A DNA stretch of 64,000 bases, taken from positions 992,001 to 1,056,000 of the forward strand of contig NZ_CP132942.1 in the NCBI RefSeq assembly GCF_040359615.1, written 5' to 3'. Of this stretch, positions 48,979 to 57,201 are shown in pieces. The notes below the pieces were generated by a model. It worked only from the letters and a program-made list of their open reading frames with translations. It made no database searches and was not told where the DNA came from. How positions within the stretch are numbered: the first letter of the stretch is position 1; each line of letters begins with the position of its first letter. The position numbers were made by a program, and so were the translations under genes. Source of the stretch: Tunturibacter psychrotolerans. GTDB taxonomy: Bacteria > Acidobacteriota > Terriglobia > Terriglobales > Acidobacteriaceae.

Positions 48979-49644
48979 ATGGCATTGAACGACTACAACA
49001 CGAACACCTATACCGGCATCATCGATGTCCCCCGCGAGGAGACGTCCTCCCTGCTTGCCAAGGTGCTTGCCATCACCTCGTTCGGCTTTTTCGTCACCGC
49101 CCTCGGCGTCGCTACTGCGCCGCCCTGGGGCACGTTCGTCGGCTTCATCGTCGTTCTGGGCCTCGTATTCGCCATCAACTTCACCCGTAAGGCGAATCCT
49201 GCCGTCGCGCTCGGACTCTTCCTCACCCTCACCTACTTCATGGGCTGGGAGATCGGTCCCCTCATCCAGCGCTACATCCACAACTTCGGCTCCGGCATCG
49301 TCTTCAATGCCGCCGCCACCACTGGCGCTGGCATGGCCGTCATGGGCTGCGTCGCGTATCTCTTCAACATCAACTACCGCCGCATCGCCGGCATCGGCTT
49401 CGCCGCGCTTCTTCTGCTGATCATCGCTGGAATCGCCAGCATGTTCTTCCACTTCCTCTCGCCGGACACCTACTCCTGGCTGACGCTCGGTATCTTCGGT
49501 CTGCTTACCGTAGGCGACTTCGCCCGCATCCGCGCTGGCGGAGACGGCCGCTCCGCCGTTTCGCTCTCCCTCTCCATCTATCTCGACGCGATCAACATCT
49601 TCCTCGCTGTTCTTCAACTCATGGGTGGCCGCCGCAGGAACTAA
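48979..49644 (+). CDS. Bax inhibitor-1/YccA-family membrane protein
   Basis: The protein has 221 residues with about seven membrane helices (ITSFGFFVTALGVAT, VGFIVVLGLVFAINF, ALGLFLTLTYFMGW, AGMAVMGCVAYLF, GFAALLLLIIAGIAS, LTLGIFGLLTVGDF, SIYLDAINIFLAVLQLMGG). The final SIYLDAINIFL motif and acidic residues are typical of BI-1 proteins, which act as pH-sensitive calcium leak channels or FtsH modulators. The start ATG has GGAGCG upstream. It lies 60 bp before the topoisomerase gene on the same strand. Confidence 0.9.
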   Translation: MALNDYNTNTYTGIIDVPREETSSLLAKVLAITSFGFFVTALGVATAPPWGTFVGFIVVLGLVFAINFTRKANPAVALGLFLTLTYFMGWEIGPLIQRYIHNFGSGIVFNAAATTGAGMAVMGCVAYLFNINYRRIAGIGFAALLLLIIAGIASMFFHFLSPDTYSWLTLGIFGLLTVGDFARIRAGGDGRSAVSLSLSIYLDAINIFLAVLQLMGGRRRN

Positions 49645-49704
49645 CTCCCGCGGAAGCTCGCGACCGCATCCAAGCCTCTCAGGTGTATCTACTGGGAAGA
49701 AGTC

Positions 49705-50784
49705 ATGCCGCGAAAGAAACGCTTAGAAATAGTCATTGATCCTGCCGAGTCCGCAAAAGCCGCCGGGTTGCGTTATGTCACCGACACGAAACCCGGCATC
49801 CAACGTAAGCCGTGGCGCAAGAGCTTTCGCTACCTCGATCCGAGCGGAGTCGCAGTCCGCGACGAAGAGACACTGGGGCGGATCAAGTCTCTTGTCATCC
49901 CTCCAGCCTGGACCGAAGTCTGGATCTGTCCAAACCCTAAGGGCCACCTTCAAGTCACAGGCCGAGATGCACGAGGCAGAAAGCAGAGCCGCTATCATCC
50001 GCGCTGGCGCGAGGTGCGCGACGAGACCAAGTACGAGCGGATGATGATCTTTGGCGCAGCTCTGCCGATCATCCGCGAGCGCGTCGAGCATGATCTCTCG
50101 CTTCCCAATCTGCCTCGCCCCAAAGTCCTCGCAACCATCATTCGCCTCATGGAAACCACACTCATCCGCGTCGGCAACGAGGAGTACGCACGTCAAAATC
50201 ACTCCTACGGACTCACGACGATGCGGAACAAACACGTCGAGATAGACGGTTCTACCGTAACCTTCAACTTCCAGGGCAAAAGCGGAGTCAAACATACAGT
50301 CGACATCACCGACCGGCGCATCGCCAAGATTGTGCAACGCTGCCAGGACATCCCCGGCTACGAGCTCTTCCAGTACGTCGACAAGGATGGCACCCAGCAC
50401 TCGATCGACTCCGCCGACGTCAACGAATACCTCCGCGAGATCTCAGGACAGGACTTCACCGCAAAGGACTTTCGCACCTGGGCCGGATCCGTTCTCGCCT
50501 GCGAGATGCTGCGCGAGTTCGAAGCATTCGACTCCGAGACGCAGGCCAAACGGAATGTAGTGCAGGCGATAAAATCGGTAGCCGCACGCCTGGGAAACAC
50601 CCCGTCGGTCTGCAGAAAATGCTACGTGCACCCTGCCGTTCTCGACTCATACATAAGCGGCGCCATGCTCGAAACAGTTAAACGCCGCGTGCAGGACAAG
50701 GGTTCGCAATCGCCTGATTTACAACACCAAGAGATCGCTCTTCTGAATCTGCTGCGCCGCCAAGTGGACTTGGCAGTCGCCTAG
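49705..50784 (+). CDS. DNA topoisomerase IB
   Basis: The protein has 359 residues. The N-terminal domain (KPGIQRKPWRKSFRYLDP, PPAWTEVWICP) binds DNA. The catalytic domain has Arg in TLIRVGNEEYA, Lys in GKSGVKHTVD, Arg in DFRTWAG and the nucleophile Tyr in KCYVHPAVLDSY. This is the bacterial poxvirus-like type IB enzyme, which relaxes supercoils through a 3'-phosphotyrosyl link. Length and all catalytic residues are normal. It converges with the DUF4136 gene (7 bp apart). Confidence 0.94.
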   Translation: MPRKKRLEIVIDPAESAKAAGLRYVTDTKPGIQRKPWRKSFRYLDPSGVAVRDEETLGRIKSLVIPPAWTEVWICPNPKGHLQVTGRDARGRKQSRYHPRWREVRDETKYERMMIFGAALPIIRERVEHDLSLPNLPRPKVLATIIRLMETTLIRVGNEEYARQNHSYGLTTMRNKHVEIDGSTVTFNFQGKSGVKHTVDITDRRIAKIVQRCQDIPGYELFQYVDKDGTQHSIDSADVNEYLREISGQDFTAKDFRTWAGSVLACEMLREFEAFDSETQAKRNVVQAIKSVAARLGNTPSVCRKCYVHPAVLDSYISGAMLETVKRRVQDKGSQSPDLQHQEIALLNLLRRQVDLAVA

Positions 50785-50791
50785 CAATGAT

Positions 50792-51316
50792 CTACTTGCC
50801 GGTTGGTGGATATTTCTGGAACATCTTCGCTACAGCCTTATCGATCTTCTGGCTGTTCTTATCCGGCTTGTCCGACAGCGTGTCTTTCGCCGCACCGCGC
50901 CAAAGCAGCTGCTTCGTCTTTCCATCGTCGATATCCACCACCAGCGTTCCCACTCTGGTCACATACTGGTTCACCGTTGCCATGCCTCCGCCCCATCTCC
51001 AACCGCCACCCGTTCCCGTCGCGACAGTCTGAGTCTGCTGCGAGATCCCGGCGCCGTAAGTCACAAACACATCCGGAGAGTCATCCGCCTTCCTCATCCC
51101 CTTCGCTGCCAACTGGCTGTCGATCGCCGCAACAATGCGCTGGTCCATCAATGGATTCGGGGTTGGCCGAGTCGGTTTCACCCACGCATAAGTTTTGAAC
51201 TGCGAAAAGTTCCCGGCGCTGTGGTCCCAATCAACAACCACTGTTTGAGAATATCCAGCGAGCGTAAAGAAAAAACCAGCAGCCATCAGCAGAAAAACTT
51301 TCGTGCTTGCCCTCAT
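50792..51316 (-). CDS. DUF4136-containing secreted protein
   Basis: The protein has 174 residues with a signal peptide (VFLLMAAGFFFTLAGYSQ). The mature part shows the DUF4136 pattern: VDWDHSAGNFSQFKTYAWV, VAAIDSQLAAKGM, DVFVTYGAG, then VGTLVVDIDDGKTKQLLWRGAA and the basic C-terminal KNSQKIDKAVAKMFQKYPP. The domain is common in outer-membrane lipoproteins of unknown function; no lipobox Cys is present here, so it is probably periplasmic. A Gly/Trp-rich insert (GTGGGWRWGGG) sits in the middle. Confidence 0.88.
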   Translation of the reverse strand: MRASTKVFLLMAAGFFFTLAGYSQTVVVDWDHSAGNFSQFKTYAWVKPTRPTPNPLMDQRIVAAIDSQLAAKGMRKADDSPDVFVTYGAGISQQTQTVATGTGGGWRWGGGMATVNQYVTRVGTLVVDIDDGKTKQLLWRGAAKDTLSDKPDKNSQKIDKAVAKMFQKYPPTGK

Positions 51317-51419
51317 AATTTGTCCTCTCTCTACACTGCCTTATATGAATTACCGAACGCCGCAATCTTAGCAAAATCCGCCCTGACGAGCGTTCCGCGA
51401 AGAATGTTTGTCCATCTCT

Positions 51420-52160
51420 TCATCTCGTCCCGGGCAGGTTTTTCTCCATACCACCCCTGCAAGCCGCCGGAACATTCGTCATCTGCTTCGCAAACACCCG
51501 ATAGCTCATCGTTCCCGGCCGCAGCGTCGACCAATATCCCGAGCCCGACAGCAGCGGTTTGTGTTTCTCGATCAACTGATGATCCAGAATCTTCACCCCG
51601 CACTCAAGATTGTTCTTCGGTTGCAGAATCGTCCTCGAAGGATCCTTCACTGGCAGCTTTTTATCCCGATCCCAATCGAAGTCGCACCCGTACCGCTTCT
51701 GGTCTTCATACGTAAGCTGCAGCAGCCCCGATGTATGCCCTGCCCGACCCGTCACCTCATCTTTTACATCCATCTCCGGCTGCGCATGCTTTGCCTGAAC
51801 CGTCGGCTCCAGTCCTGCCTCTGCCCCCGCCAGTGCCTGAAAGAAGTAGGCCCAGAACGCCCGCTTATCATCCTCGGCCATCGTGTAGAACCGCGGACAG
51901 AATCGCCTCACATCATGCGGCACCTGCCCCGACAGCATCGCGGGCGGCAGCGCCAGCTCCACAATCTTGTCCCACTCCGGGTCCCACGTCGACCCACCCA
52001 CCTCTGCCTTCTTCGTATCAATCGGAGTCGGCGGCGCGGGCTTCATCGCCGGTGCCGGAGCAGCGGTCGCCTGTGCCGTCTCATGCTTCCCGCACCCCGA
52101 AGCCAGCATCGGCGCTGCTAACCCAACCAGCGCTACCGCGACCCTCAAAACTCGGTTCAT
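51420..52160 (-). CDS. Lipoprotein with lysozyme-like transglycosylase domain
   Basis: The protein has 246 residues. The signal ends at a lipobox, MLASGC, so the mature protein is lipid-anchored. After a Pro/Ala-rich linker, a lysozyme-like fold is suggested by AYFFQALAGAEAGLEPTVQ (with the candidate catalytic Glu in AEAGLEP), GHTSGLLQLTYEDQKRYGC and the LECGVKILDHQL helix. This arrangement resembles soluble lytic transglycosylases that cut peptidoglycan, though the match is partial. The genes on either side are a DUF4136 and a DUF1810 gene on the same strand, probably independent. Confidence 0.7.
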   Translation of the reverse strand: MNRVLRVAVALVGLAAPMLASGCGKHETAQATAAPAPAMKPAPPTPIDTKKAEVGGSTWDPEWDKIVELALPPAMLSGQVPHDVRRFCPRFYTMAEDDKRAFWAYFFQALAGAEAGLEPTVQAKHAQPEMDVKDEVTGRAGHTSGLLQLTYEDQKRYGCDFDWDRDKKLPVKDPSRTILQPKNNLECGVKILDHQLIEKHKPLLSGSGYWSTLRPGTMSYRVFAKQMTNVPAACRGGMEKNLPGTR

Positions 52161-52251
52161 CTGCGCACCTTATGAGACAGAGCCCATCACAGGGAGATGC
52201 CATCCGCAAGCATGCAGTTGCAGAGACACCTCATGATCTCCTCGATTTTCA

Positions 52252-52704
52252 TCAAATCCGACGCATGGTCCCCTGATCCATCGCCCCACCAAAGTACTTT
52301 GCCAAAGCCTCTCCAAACACATCACCCAAACCTTCTGCAGCCTTCGCAGACGGCGTCGCGGCTTTCGCAAATAACGTCATGCTCGAATGAAACTTCATAT
52401 CGTCCGGAGACCCAAAGATCTCTCCCACCGTCTTTCCCTGCACCCCCACCACAATCCCCACAGACCCCCGCAGCCTCGATCCCAGAACAACATGCTCGAG
52501 GTAAGCCCGAGCCTCGTCCAGCGAAGAGATCGCATACCGCACCGCCATCGGACTGCTCCCGAGCCCATGAATCTGCGGAAACACAAACCACATCCAGTGG
52601 CTCCGCTTCCTCCCCGCACGCAACTCAGCACATGCCTGCTCGTACACCCCAGCCTGCGCTTCTAGGAATCGCTGCAAATCGTAAACATCTTGTCCGGGGG
52701 CCAT
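52252..52704 (-). CDS. DUF1810 protein
   Basis: The protein has 150 residues and no signal peptide. YDLQRFLEAQAGVYEQACAE, then HWMWFVFPQIHGLGSSPMA and ISSLDEARAYLEHVVLGSRL are the family's conserved blocks. FGSPDDMKFHSSMTLF and KYFGGAMDQGT complete it. The fold is all-helical and the function is unknown. ATG 52704 is used. The family is often encoded alone as here. Confidence 0.9.
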   Translation of the reverse strand: MAPGQDVYDLQRFLEAQAGVYEQACAELRAGRKRSHWMWFVFPQIHGLGSSPMAVRYAISSLDEARAYLEHVVLGSRLRGSVGIVVGVQGKTVGEIFGSPDDMKFHSSMTLFAKAATPSAKAAEGLGDVFGEALAKYFGGAMDQGTMRRI

Positions 52705-52912
52705 CTGTTCACGTCACCTCATTTATCTCAAACCCACTGCAGTTCCGCACTTGAATTATCCTCCAAGCGCGGTCGAGGCATCGTCCCCTCACCTTCGTAG
52801 AAACGGCTCTACCACCTCATAAAAACTATCGCTGGCGAATCGTCCTCCCAGCCTTGCGCCTCTTCCAAACCCGAGCGTAGAGTGGCGGTGCCCAAAAAGG
52901 AGGGCTCCCCAC

Positions 52913-54331
52913 ATGTCTTCAAACATCACGCGCCGCAGTCTTTTCGGCATGGTCTCCACTGCTGCAGTTGCGGGCGCAATGCCATCTCTCTTCGCCTCCC
53001 CGTCGGCCCACGCACAGCTTGGCCAGGCAAATCCCCTCGCTACCGCACAAGATTTCGCGGCCTCAATCAATCGCGCCTTCAGCTTCCAGAACCTCATGAT
53101 GGACGCCTACACCTCCGGCTCAACCATCCGCCTCTCTCAGAGCTACAGCGACGCAGCCCTCCAGGCTACCGGCTTCACCTACGACAACGCTGTCGCCATC
53201 CACGCCTATCTCTCACGCGGCCAGCAGGGCGACCTCGCCCGCGCGAAGACTCTCGGCCTCGGCCTCCTGCACGCTCAAGCTACTAACTTCCCCGTCGCCG
53301 ACGGCCGCTTCGCCCAGGCTTACTTCGTCAACGCGCCCGACGCGAGCGGTGCCTTCATCACACCCGCAGCTTTTCCGTTCTTCTTCTACGGCAGCTCCGT
53401 AGGCGATCAAGCCTGGGCAGGCATGGCCCTCGCGCAGCTCTATCGCCGCACCCGCGATCCGCAATACCTCACCGGCGCCCTCTTAGTTGCAAACTGGATC
53501 GTCACCAACACCTACAACACTCAGGGTCCCGGCGGCTACTCCTACGGCACCATCATCAATCAGTTCAACCAGTCGCAACCTTCGCCCAACGGCAAATCCA
53601 CCGAGGGCAATCTCGACACCTATGCCTTCTTCACCATGCTCCACACACTTACCAACGGCGGCAGCGCCAACAACGGCATGACGTGGGCAGCGCTCGCGCA
53701 ACACGCCTTCCAATTCGTATTCGCCATGTTCAACGCGCAGGGGCCGTTCTTCTACACCGGCACGCTTCCCGATCAGGTCACCATCAACCCTTCACCGATC
53801 CCCGAAGATTGTCAGACCTGGTCCTTTCTCGCATTCCTCGACGCACGTTCTCGCGGCACCATCGACTGGGCGCTCGCAAATCTCCAGACCACAGATACCG
53901 CGTCTTCGCCGAACTCCAACCTCACCGGAACCCAAACCGTCAGCGGAATGACATTCTCCACTGCAAGTCTGGTCACACCAACCAATGACCCACACGCAGT
54001 ATGGCTCGAAGGCACAGCCCACACCGCAGCTGCGCTCACCGCAAGGGTTCTGCGCGGAGGCGACCCGATCCTGTCTCTTCTGACCGATATCTCGCGAGCC
54101 GTTCAACTCCTCAAGGACTGCGAGCACGCGCAGCAGATTCTGGGCGTAGGTCAAACCGCAGGAGGCAAAGTCATTCCCAGTGGCCTAGGGGTCGTCGCAT
54201 CCTCCAGCGTCCTCGACACCGGCTTTGGCTTCACCTATGGCCCATCCCTCCACATCGGCGCCACCGGCTGGTACCTCATTGCCAGTCTCGCCGCCAACCC
54301 CTTCCAACTCGGCTATAGAGTCATCGGCTAG
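52913..54331 (+). CDS. Tat-exported protein, possible (alpha/alpha) barrel enzyme
   Basis: The protein has 472 residues. The N-terminus ITRRSLFGMVSTAAVAGAM is a twin-arginine signal, cleaved near SAHAQ. ATG 52913 has AAGGAGGG upstream. The mature part alternates helices with aromatic loops: AWAGMALAQLYRRTRDPQYL, LVANWIVTNTYNTQGPGGYS, GNLDTYAFFTMLHTLTN, DCQTWSFLAFLDARSRG and VWLEGTAHTAAALTARV. This pattern is typical of six-hairpin glycosidase-like or terpenoid-cyclase-like toroids. I recognise no catalytic signature, so no substrate is claimed. It converges with a DinB-type gene across a shared terminator. Confidence 0.75.
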   Translation: MSSNITRRSLFGMVSTAAVAGAMPSLFASPSAHAQLGQANPLATAQDFAASINRAFSFQNLMMDAYTSGSTIRLSQSYSDAALQATGFTYDNAVAIHAYLSRGQQGDLARAKTLGLGLLHAQATNFPVADGRFAQAYFVNAPDASGAFITPAAFPFFFYGSSVGDQAWAGMALAQLYRRTRDPQYLTGALLVANWIVTNTYNTQGPGGYSYGTIINQFNQSQPSPNGKSTEGNLDTYAFFTMLHTLTNGGSANNGMTWAALAQHAFQFVFAMFNAQGPFFYTGTLPDQVTINPSPIPEDCQTWSFLAFLDARSRGTIDWALANLQTTDTASSPNSNLTGTQTVSGMTFSTASLVTPTNDPHAVWLEGTAHTAAALTARVLRGGDPILSLLTDISRAVQLLKDCEHAQQILGVGQTAGGKVIPSGLGVVASSSVLDTGFGFTYGPSLHIGATGWYLIASLAANPFQLGYRVIG

Positions 54332-54334
54332 AAA

Positions 54335-54366
54335 AAAGTGGCCGAGGCGCAAACCTCGGTCACTTT
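54335..54366. terminator. Bidirectional terminator hairpin
   Basis: AAAGTGGCCGAGG at 54335-54347 pairs with CCTCGGTCACTTT at 54354-54366 with one G-T wobble, flanked by A and T runs. It lies between two convergent genes and can serve both. Confidence 0.85.
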
Positions 54367-54368
54367 CT

Positions 54369-54908
54369 CTACTTCACACCTTTATTCGGATCCCAGACAC
54401 CCTGCAGCTTCCTCACATAGACCATCTGCCCAATGTGATAAGCGTTGTGCGTCCCTACGTGCGCGATCCTCGAAGCCCACAGCGAGACCTTCGCATCATC
54501 GGCCGCCTCCACCGCGTTCTCCCAATCCGTCATCACCTGATCAAGCTGCTTCACCGTCGTGTCCCAGCTCTTCGCGTCGAAGTTGTTGAACGTCTCGTCA
54601 TTGCTGCCGTCGAACTTCGCCGGTGTCTCTCCCTTGAACTTCGCCAACATATCGCGATCCCAGAAAACCAAATGATTGGCCAATTGCCCCACTGAGTGAT
54701 TGCCACTCTTGTCGGTCCAACTCGCCTGCGCCGGTGTCAACCCCGCCACTGCAGTATTCGCCGGCACAAACCACTCTGCCTTGTTATGTGTCGATCGCAG
54801 CTGCTCCAGCAGAACAGCCTTCAACGTCATCGGCTTCTCCTGTTGTGCCATCGCAAAACCAGACGAAATCACAACAAACATCACCAGCCCAAACACAACT
54901 CGCCTCAT
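54369..54908 (-). CDS. Secreted DinB-family protein
   Basis: The protein has 179 residues from ATG 54908, with GGAGGAG upstream (a GTG at 54926 would add six). A signal peptide (VFGLVMFVVISSGFAMAQ) is followed by a DinB-like four-helix bundle. HSVGQLANHLVFWDRDML supplies one candidate metal His (LANH), and the pair in HVGTHNAYHIGQM the other two. DinB/YfiT-type proteins bind a divalent metal and include thiol transferases and hydrolases, but the secreted versions in Acidobacteriota have no known substrate. A second, diverged DinB-like gene lies 381 bp away on the same strand. Confidence 0.85.
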   Translation of the reverse strand: MRRVVFGLVMFVVISSGFAMAQQEKPMTLKAVLLEQLRSTHNKAEWFVPANTAVAGLTPAQASWTDKSGNHSVGQLANHLVFWDRDMLAKFKGETPAKFDGSNDETFNNFDAKSWDTTVKQLDQVMTDWENAVEAADDAKVSLWASRIAHVGTHNAYHIGQMVYVRKLQGVWDPNKGVK

Positions 54909-55136
54909 AAGAAATCTCCTCCGCACTCGATAAACTCATTTTTTAGGGGCCCGTTTGACGAGATCATTCTACGGCGCGTGTTAGACCACCCCGAATCACA
55001 AAAGAAAAAGAACTTCGCGGCGCTCAAACATGTTGTCAAGCCCCAAACAGTCGAAAACCCGCACCAGACAAGCAGATTCGCGTGACGTATGAGTTATCTC
55101 CGCTCAGCTATACTTGATACAGAAGCGAAGAAAAAA
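54909..55136. other. Intergenic region, no gene seen
   Basis: Together with the following hairpin and G/C-tract segment this makes a gap of about 380 bp between two DinB-like genes. Apart from the ribosome-binding site of the left gene I see no coding region or RNA gene. A TATACT at 55109-55114 resembles a -10 box on the plus strand but has no good -35. Confidence 0.5.
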
Positions 55137-55160
55137 GCCTCGGGACTGCAACCCCGAGGC
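55137..55160 (-). terminator. Rho-independent terminator for the downstream DinB-like gene
   Basis: GCCTCGGG at 55137-55144 and CCCGAGGC at 55153-55160 form a perfect 8-bp stem. On the minus strand the hairpin is followed by a run of six T. On the plus strand TTTCTTCTTT follows, so it may act both ways. Confidence 0.85.
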
Positions 55161-55185
55161 TTTCTTCTTTGTTTAGACGAATTTA

Positions 55186-55289
55186 GCCGTAACCCCCGTG
55201 GAATGAAGAATTTACAGGGGGTAAAAATCGTAACTCGTTGTATCGACGAGACTTAAGTGGGGTAACCCCTGGGGGGCACCCCCCAGAAG
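55186..55289. repeat. C/G-tract palindromes between DinB-like gene and its terminator
   Basis: CCCCC at 55193-55197 faces GGGGG at 55217-55221. GGGGTAACCCC (55259-55269) and GGGGGGCACCCCCC (55271-55284) are two abutting palindromes, 5 bp from the stop codon of the gene to the right. The segment between includes ATCGTAACTCG and ATCGACGAG. It would be part of the mRNA 3' region of that gene. Confidence 0.55.
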
Positions 55290-55832
55290 TTATTTCTCGC
55301 TGGTCGGCGGCACCAGACCCTTCAATCGCAGATAGAGGGCAAGCGTCGTGTACTGTTCGTTGTCATGTGAGACCGTCCCCCACAGGATTCCGATGCGGGA
55401 CCGCTTCGCGTTGAAGACGTCGAACGTATCTGCGAGATTCGCATCCGTCACGGAGGCGAACGCTTTATCGCACTCGGCAAACGAGGCCTTCAGTCCATCA
55501 ATGATGGCTGCCTTGTCCGCAGTATCTGCCGGCACCTTCGCAAGATCGTTTGGCGCTGTCCGATTTATCGCACCGCATGTCTTCAGTTGTGCTTCGGTGA
55601 CATGATTCACCACACGCGCATAAGTTCGGATGTCGGGCGTGGGCTTGAACTGGTAGTCCTCCGCGGGCATCTTATCGGCGGATTTCAAGATGTTGCCCTT
55701 CTGCGTTGCATAACTTCTCTGCACTTCGGCCGCGGGCCCGCTTGGCCCAGTAGGAGCCGCCGGCGCCTGACCCAATGCCACACCCGAAACCATCAACCCC
55801 GCAACCACACACATCACACGCATCTGCTGCAT
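55290..55832 (-). CDS. Secreted DinB-family protein
   Basis: The protein has 180 residues from ATG 55832, chosen because GAGGTGACAAGG lies just upstream (a GTG at 55871 would add 13). The signal peptide (MCVVAGLMVSGVALGQ) leads to a DinB-like helical bundle: SYATQKGNILKSADKMPAED, then YARVVNHVTEAQLKTCG with a candidate metal His, and WGTVSHDNEQYTTLALYLR with another. The third His of the usual triad is not obvious (NEQYTT where HxxQH is common), so metal binding may be altered. The function is unknown. Confidence 0.83.
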   Translation of the reverse strand: MQQMRVMCVVAGLMVSGVALGQAPAAPTGPSGPAAEVQRSYATQKGNILKSADKMPAEDYQFKPTPDIRTYARVVNHVTEAQLKTCGAINRTAPNDLAKVPADTADKAAIIDGLKASFAECDKAFASVTDANLADTFDVFNAKRSRIGILWGTVSHDNEQYTTLALYLRLKGLVPPTSEK

Positions 55833-56062
55833 CCTTGTCACCTCGCACCTCCAAGCGTAACCCGGCCCCACGTCGAGCCTGAAAAATATTTGTCAACACC
55901 CTGTAATTTCTATAAGGAACCTAAGAGTCTGCGCGGAATTGCAAGCGAGCCGAGAAACGACCTCGTCGGAAGGGTTCAGGCCACCAATGAACTATCCTGT
56001 AAGAGACCATCCACGATGCCGAAACAAGCCTCGTACAAGCTCGCAAGAAGGAAAACAGAACA

Positions 56063-57160
56063 ATGCCATTGAACTGCGGAATCGTTGGTTTGCCCAACGT
56101 AGGAAAATCAACGATCTTCAACGCCCTCACCTCGGCCAAGGCGCAAGCTGCGAACTATCCCTTCTGCACGATCGATCCCAACACCGGCGTCGTTACCGTG
56201 CCCGATGAGCGCCTCACCAAAATCTCTGACCTTATCAAGCCCAAGTCTCTCGTCCCAACGACTATGGAGTTCATTGACATCGCTGGTCTCGTCGAGGGTG
56301 CTTCCAAAGGCGAAGGCTTGGGCAATCAGTTTCTCGGTCACATCCGCGCGACCGATGCCGTAGCGCACGTCGTCCGCTGCTTCGACGACCCCGAGGTGAT
56401 CCACGTCGCAGGCGGCGTCAACCCACTCCACGACATCGACATCATCAACACGGAACTCCTCCTCGCCGACCTCGATACGGTTGAAAAGCGCAATACTAAG
56501 GTCGAGCGTGCGGCGAAAGCATCGAGCGACGGGAAGATCAAGGCCGAGCACGCCATGCTGCAGAAGCTTTTGACAGCTCTGAATGCTGGCAAGCCCGCTC
56601 GCACCGCGGATCTCACTGAAGAAGAGAAGATCCTTTCGCGCGAACTCTTCCTCATCACCGCTAAACCTCAACTCTATGTGGCGAATGTCGATGAAGCTGG
56701 CCTTATCCAAGGCAACGCCTATACCACCGCCGTTGAGAAGCGCGCCGAGGAAGAAGGGAGCCAGGTTGTTCGGATCTGCGGGGCACTTGAATCGGAGATC
56801 GCGCAGCTAGAACCGGCTGAGCGCGACGAGTTTCTGAAGGATATGGGCCTCACCGAGCCTGGCCTTAACCGTCTGATCCACTCTGCCTACCGCCTTCTCG
56901 ACCTCATCACCTATTTCACTGCGGGCGTGCAGGAGGTTCGCGCCTGGACCATTCGTCGCGGTACCAAGGCTCCTGGCGCAGCGGGCGTCATCCATTCCGA
57001 TTTTGAAAAGGGATTCATCAAAGCCGACTGCTATGCCTCTGACGATCTCTTCAAATATGGCAGTGAGCAGGCCGTTAAGGAAAAGGGCTTACTCCGCTCC
57101 GAAGGCAAAGAGTACGTCGTTAGAGATGGTGACATTCTCTTCTTCAAATTCAACGTATAG
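56063..57160 (+). CDS. ychF: Redox-regulated ATPase YchF
   Basis: The protein has 365 residues. The nucleotide-binding P-loop is GLPNVGKST, switch II is DIAGLVEGASKGEGLGNQF, and YVANVDE replaces the GTPase NKxD motif, which explains the ATP preference of this Obg-like family. A coiled-coil region follows, then the C-terminal TGS domain (TYFTAGVQEVRAWTIRRGTK). YchF/OLA1 proteins bind ribosomes and affect oxidative-stress response. The start and length are normal. tyrS begins 42 bp after the stop, so the two may be co-transcribed. Confidence 0.97.
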   Translation: MPLNCGIVGLPNVGKSTIFNALTSAKAQAANYPFCTIDPNTGVVTVPDERLTKISDLIKPKSLVPTTMEFIDIAGLVEGASKGEGLGNQFLGHIRATDAVAHVVRCFDDPEVIHVAGGVNPLHDIDIINTELLLADLDTVEKRNTKVERAAKASSDGKIKAEHAMLQKLLTALNAGKPARTADLTEEEKILSRELFLITAKPQLYVANVDEAGLIQGNAYTTAVEKRAEEEGSQVVRICGALESEIAQLEPAERDEFLKDMGLTEPGLNRLIHSAYRLLDLITYFTAGVQEVRAWTIRRGTKAPGAAGVIHSDFEKGFIKADCYASDDLFKYGSEQAVKEKGLLRSEGKEYVVRDGDILFFKFNV

Positions 57161-57201
57161 CCGGAGTTGGACGATGAGTTTGATCTTTATACTTGAGGAA
57201 T

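Noticed and set aside
55083..55170. Small plus-strand RNA gene ending at the 55137 hairpin
   Set aside because: A -10-like TATACT exists, but without a -35 and with only about 50 transcribed bases; the T-run polarity favours the minus strand.
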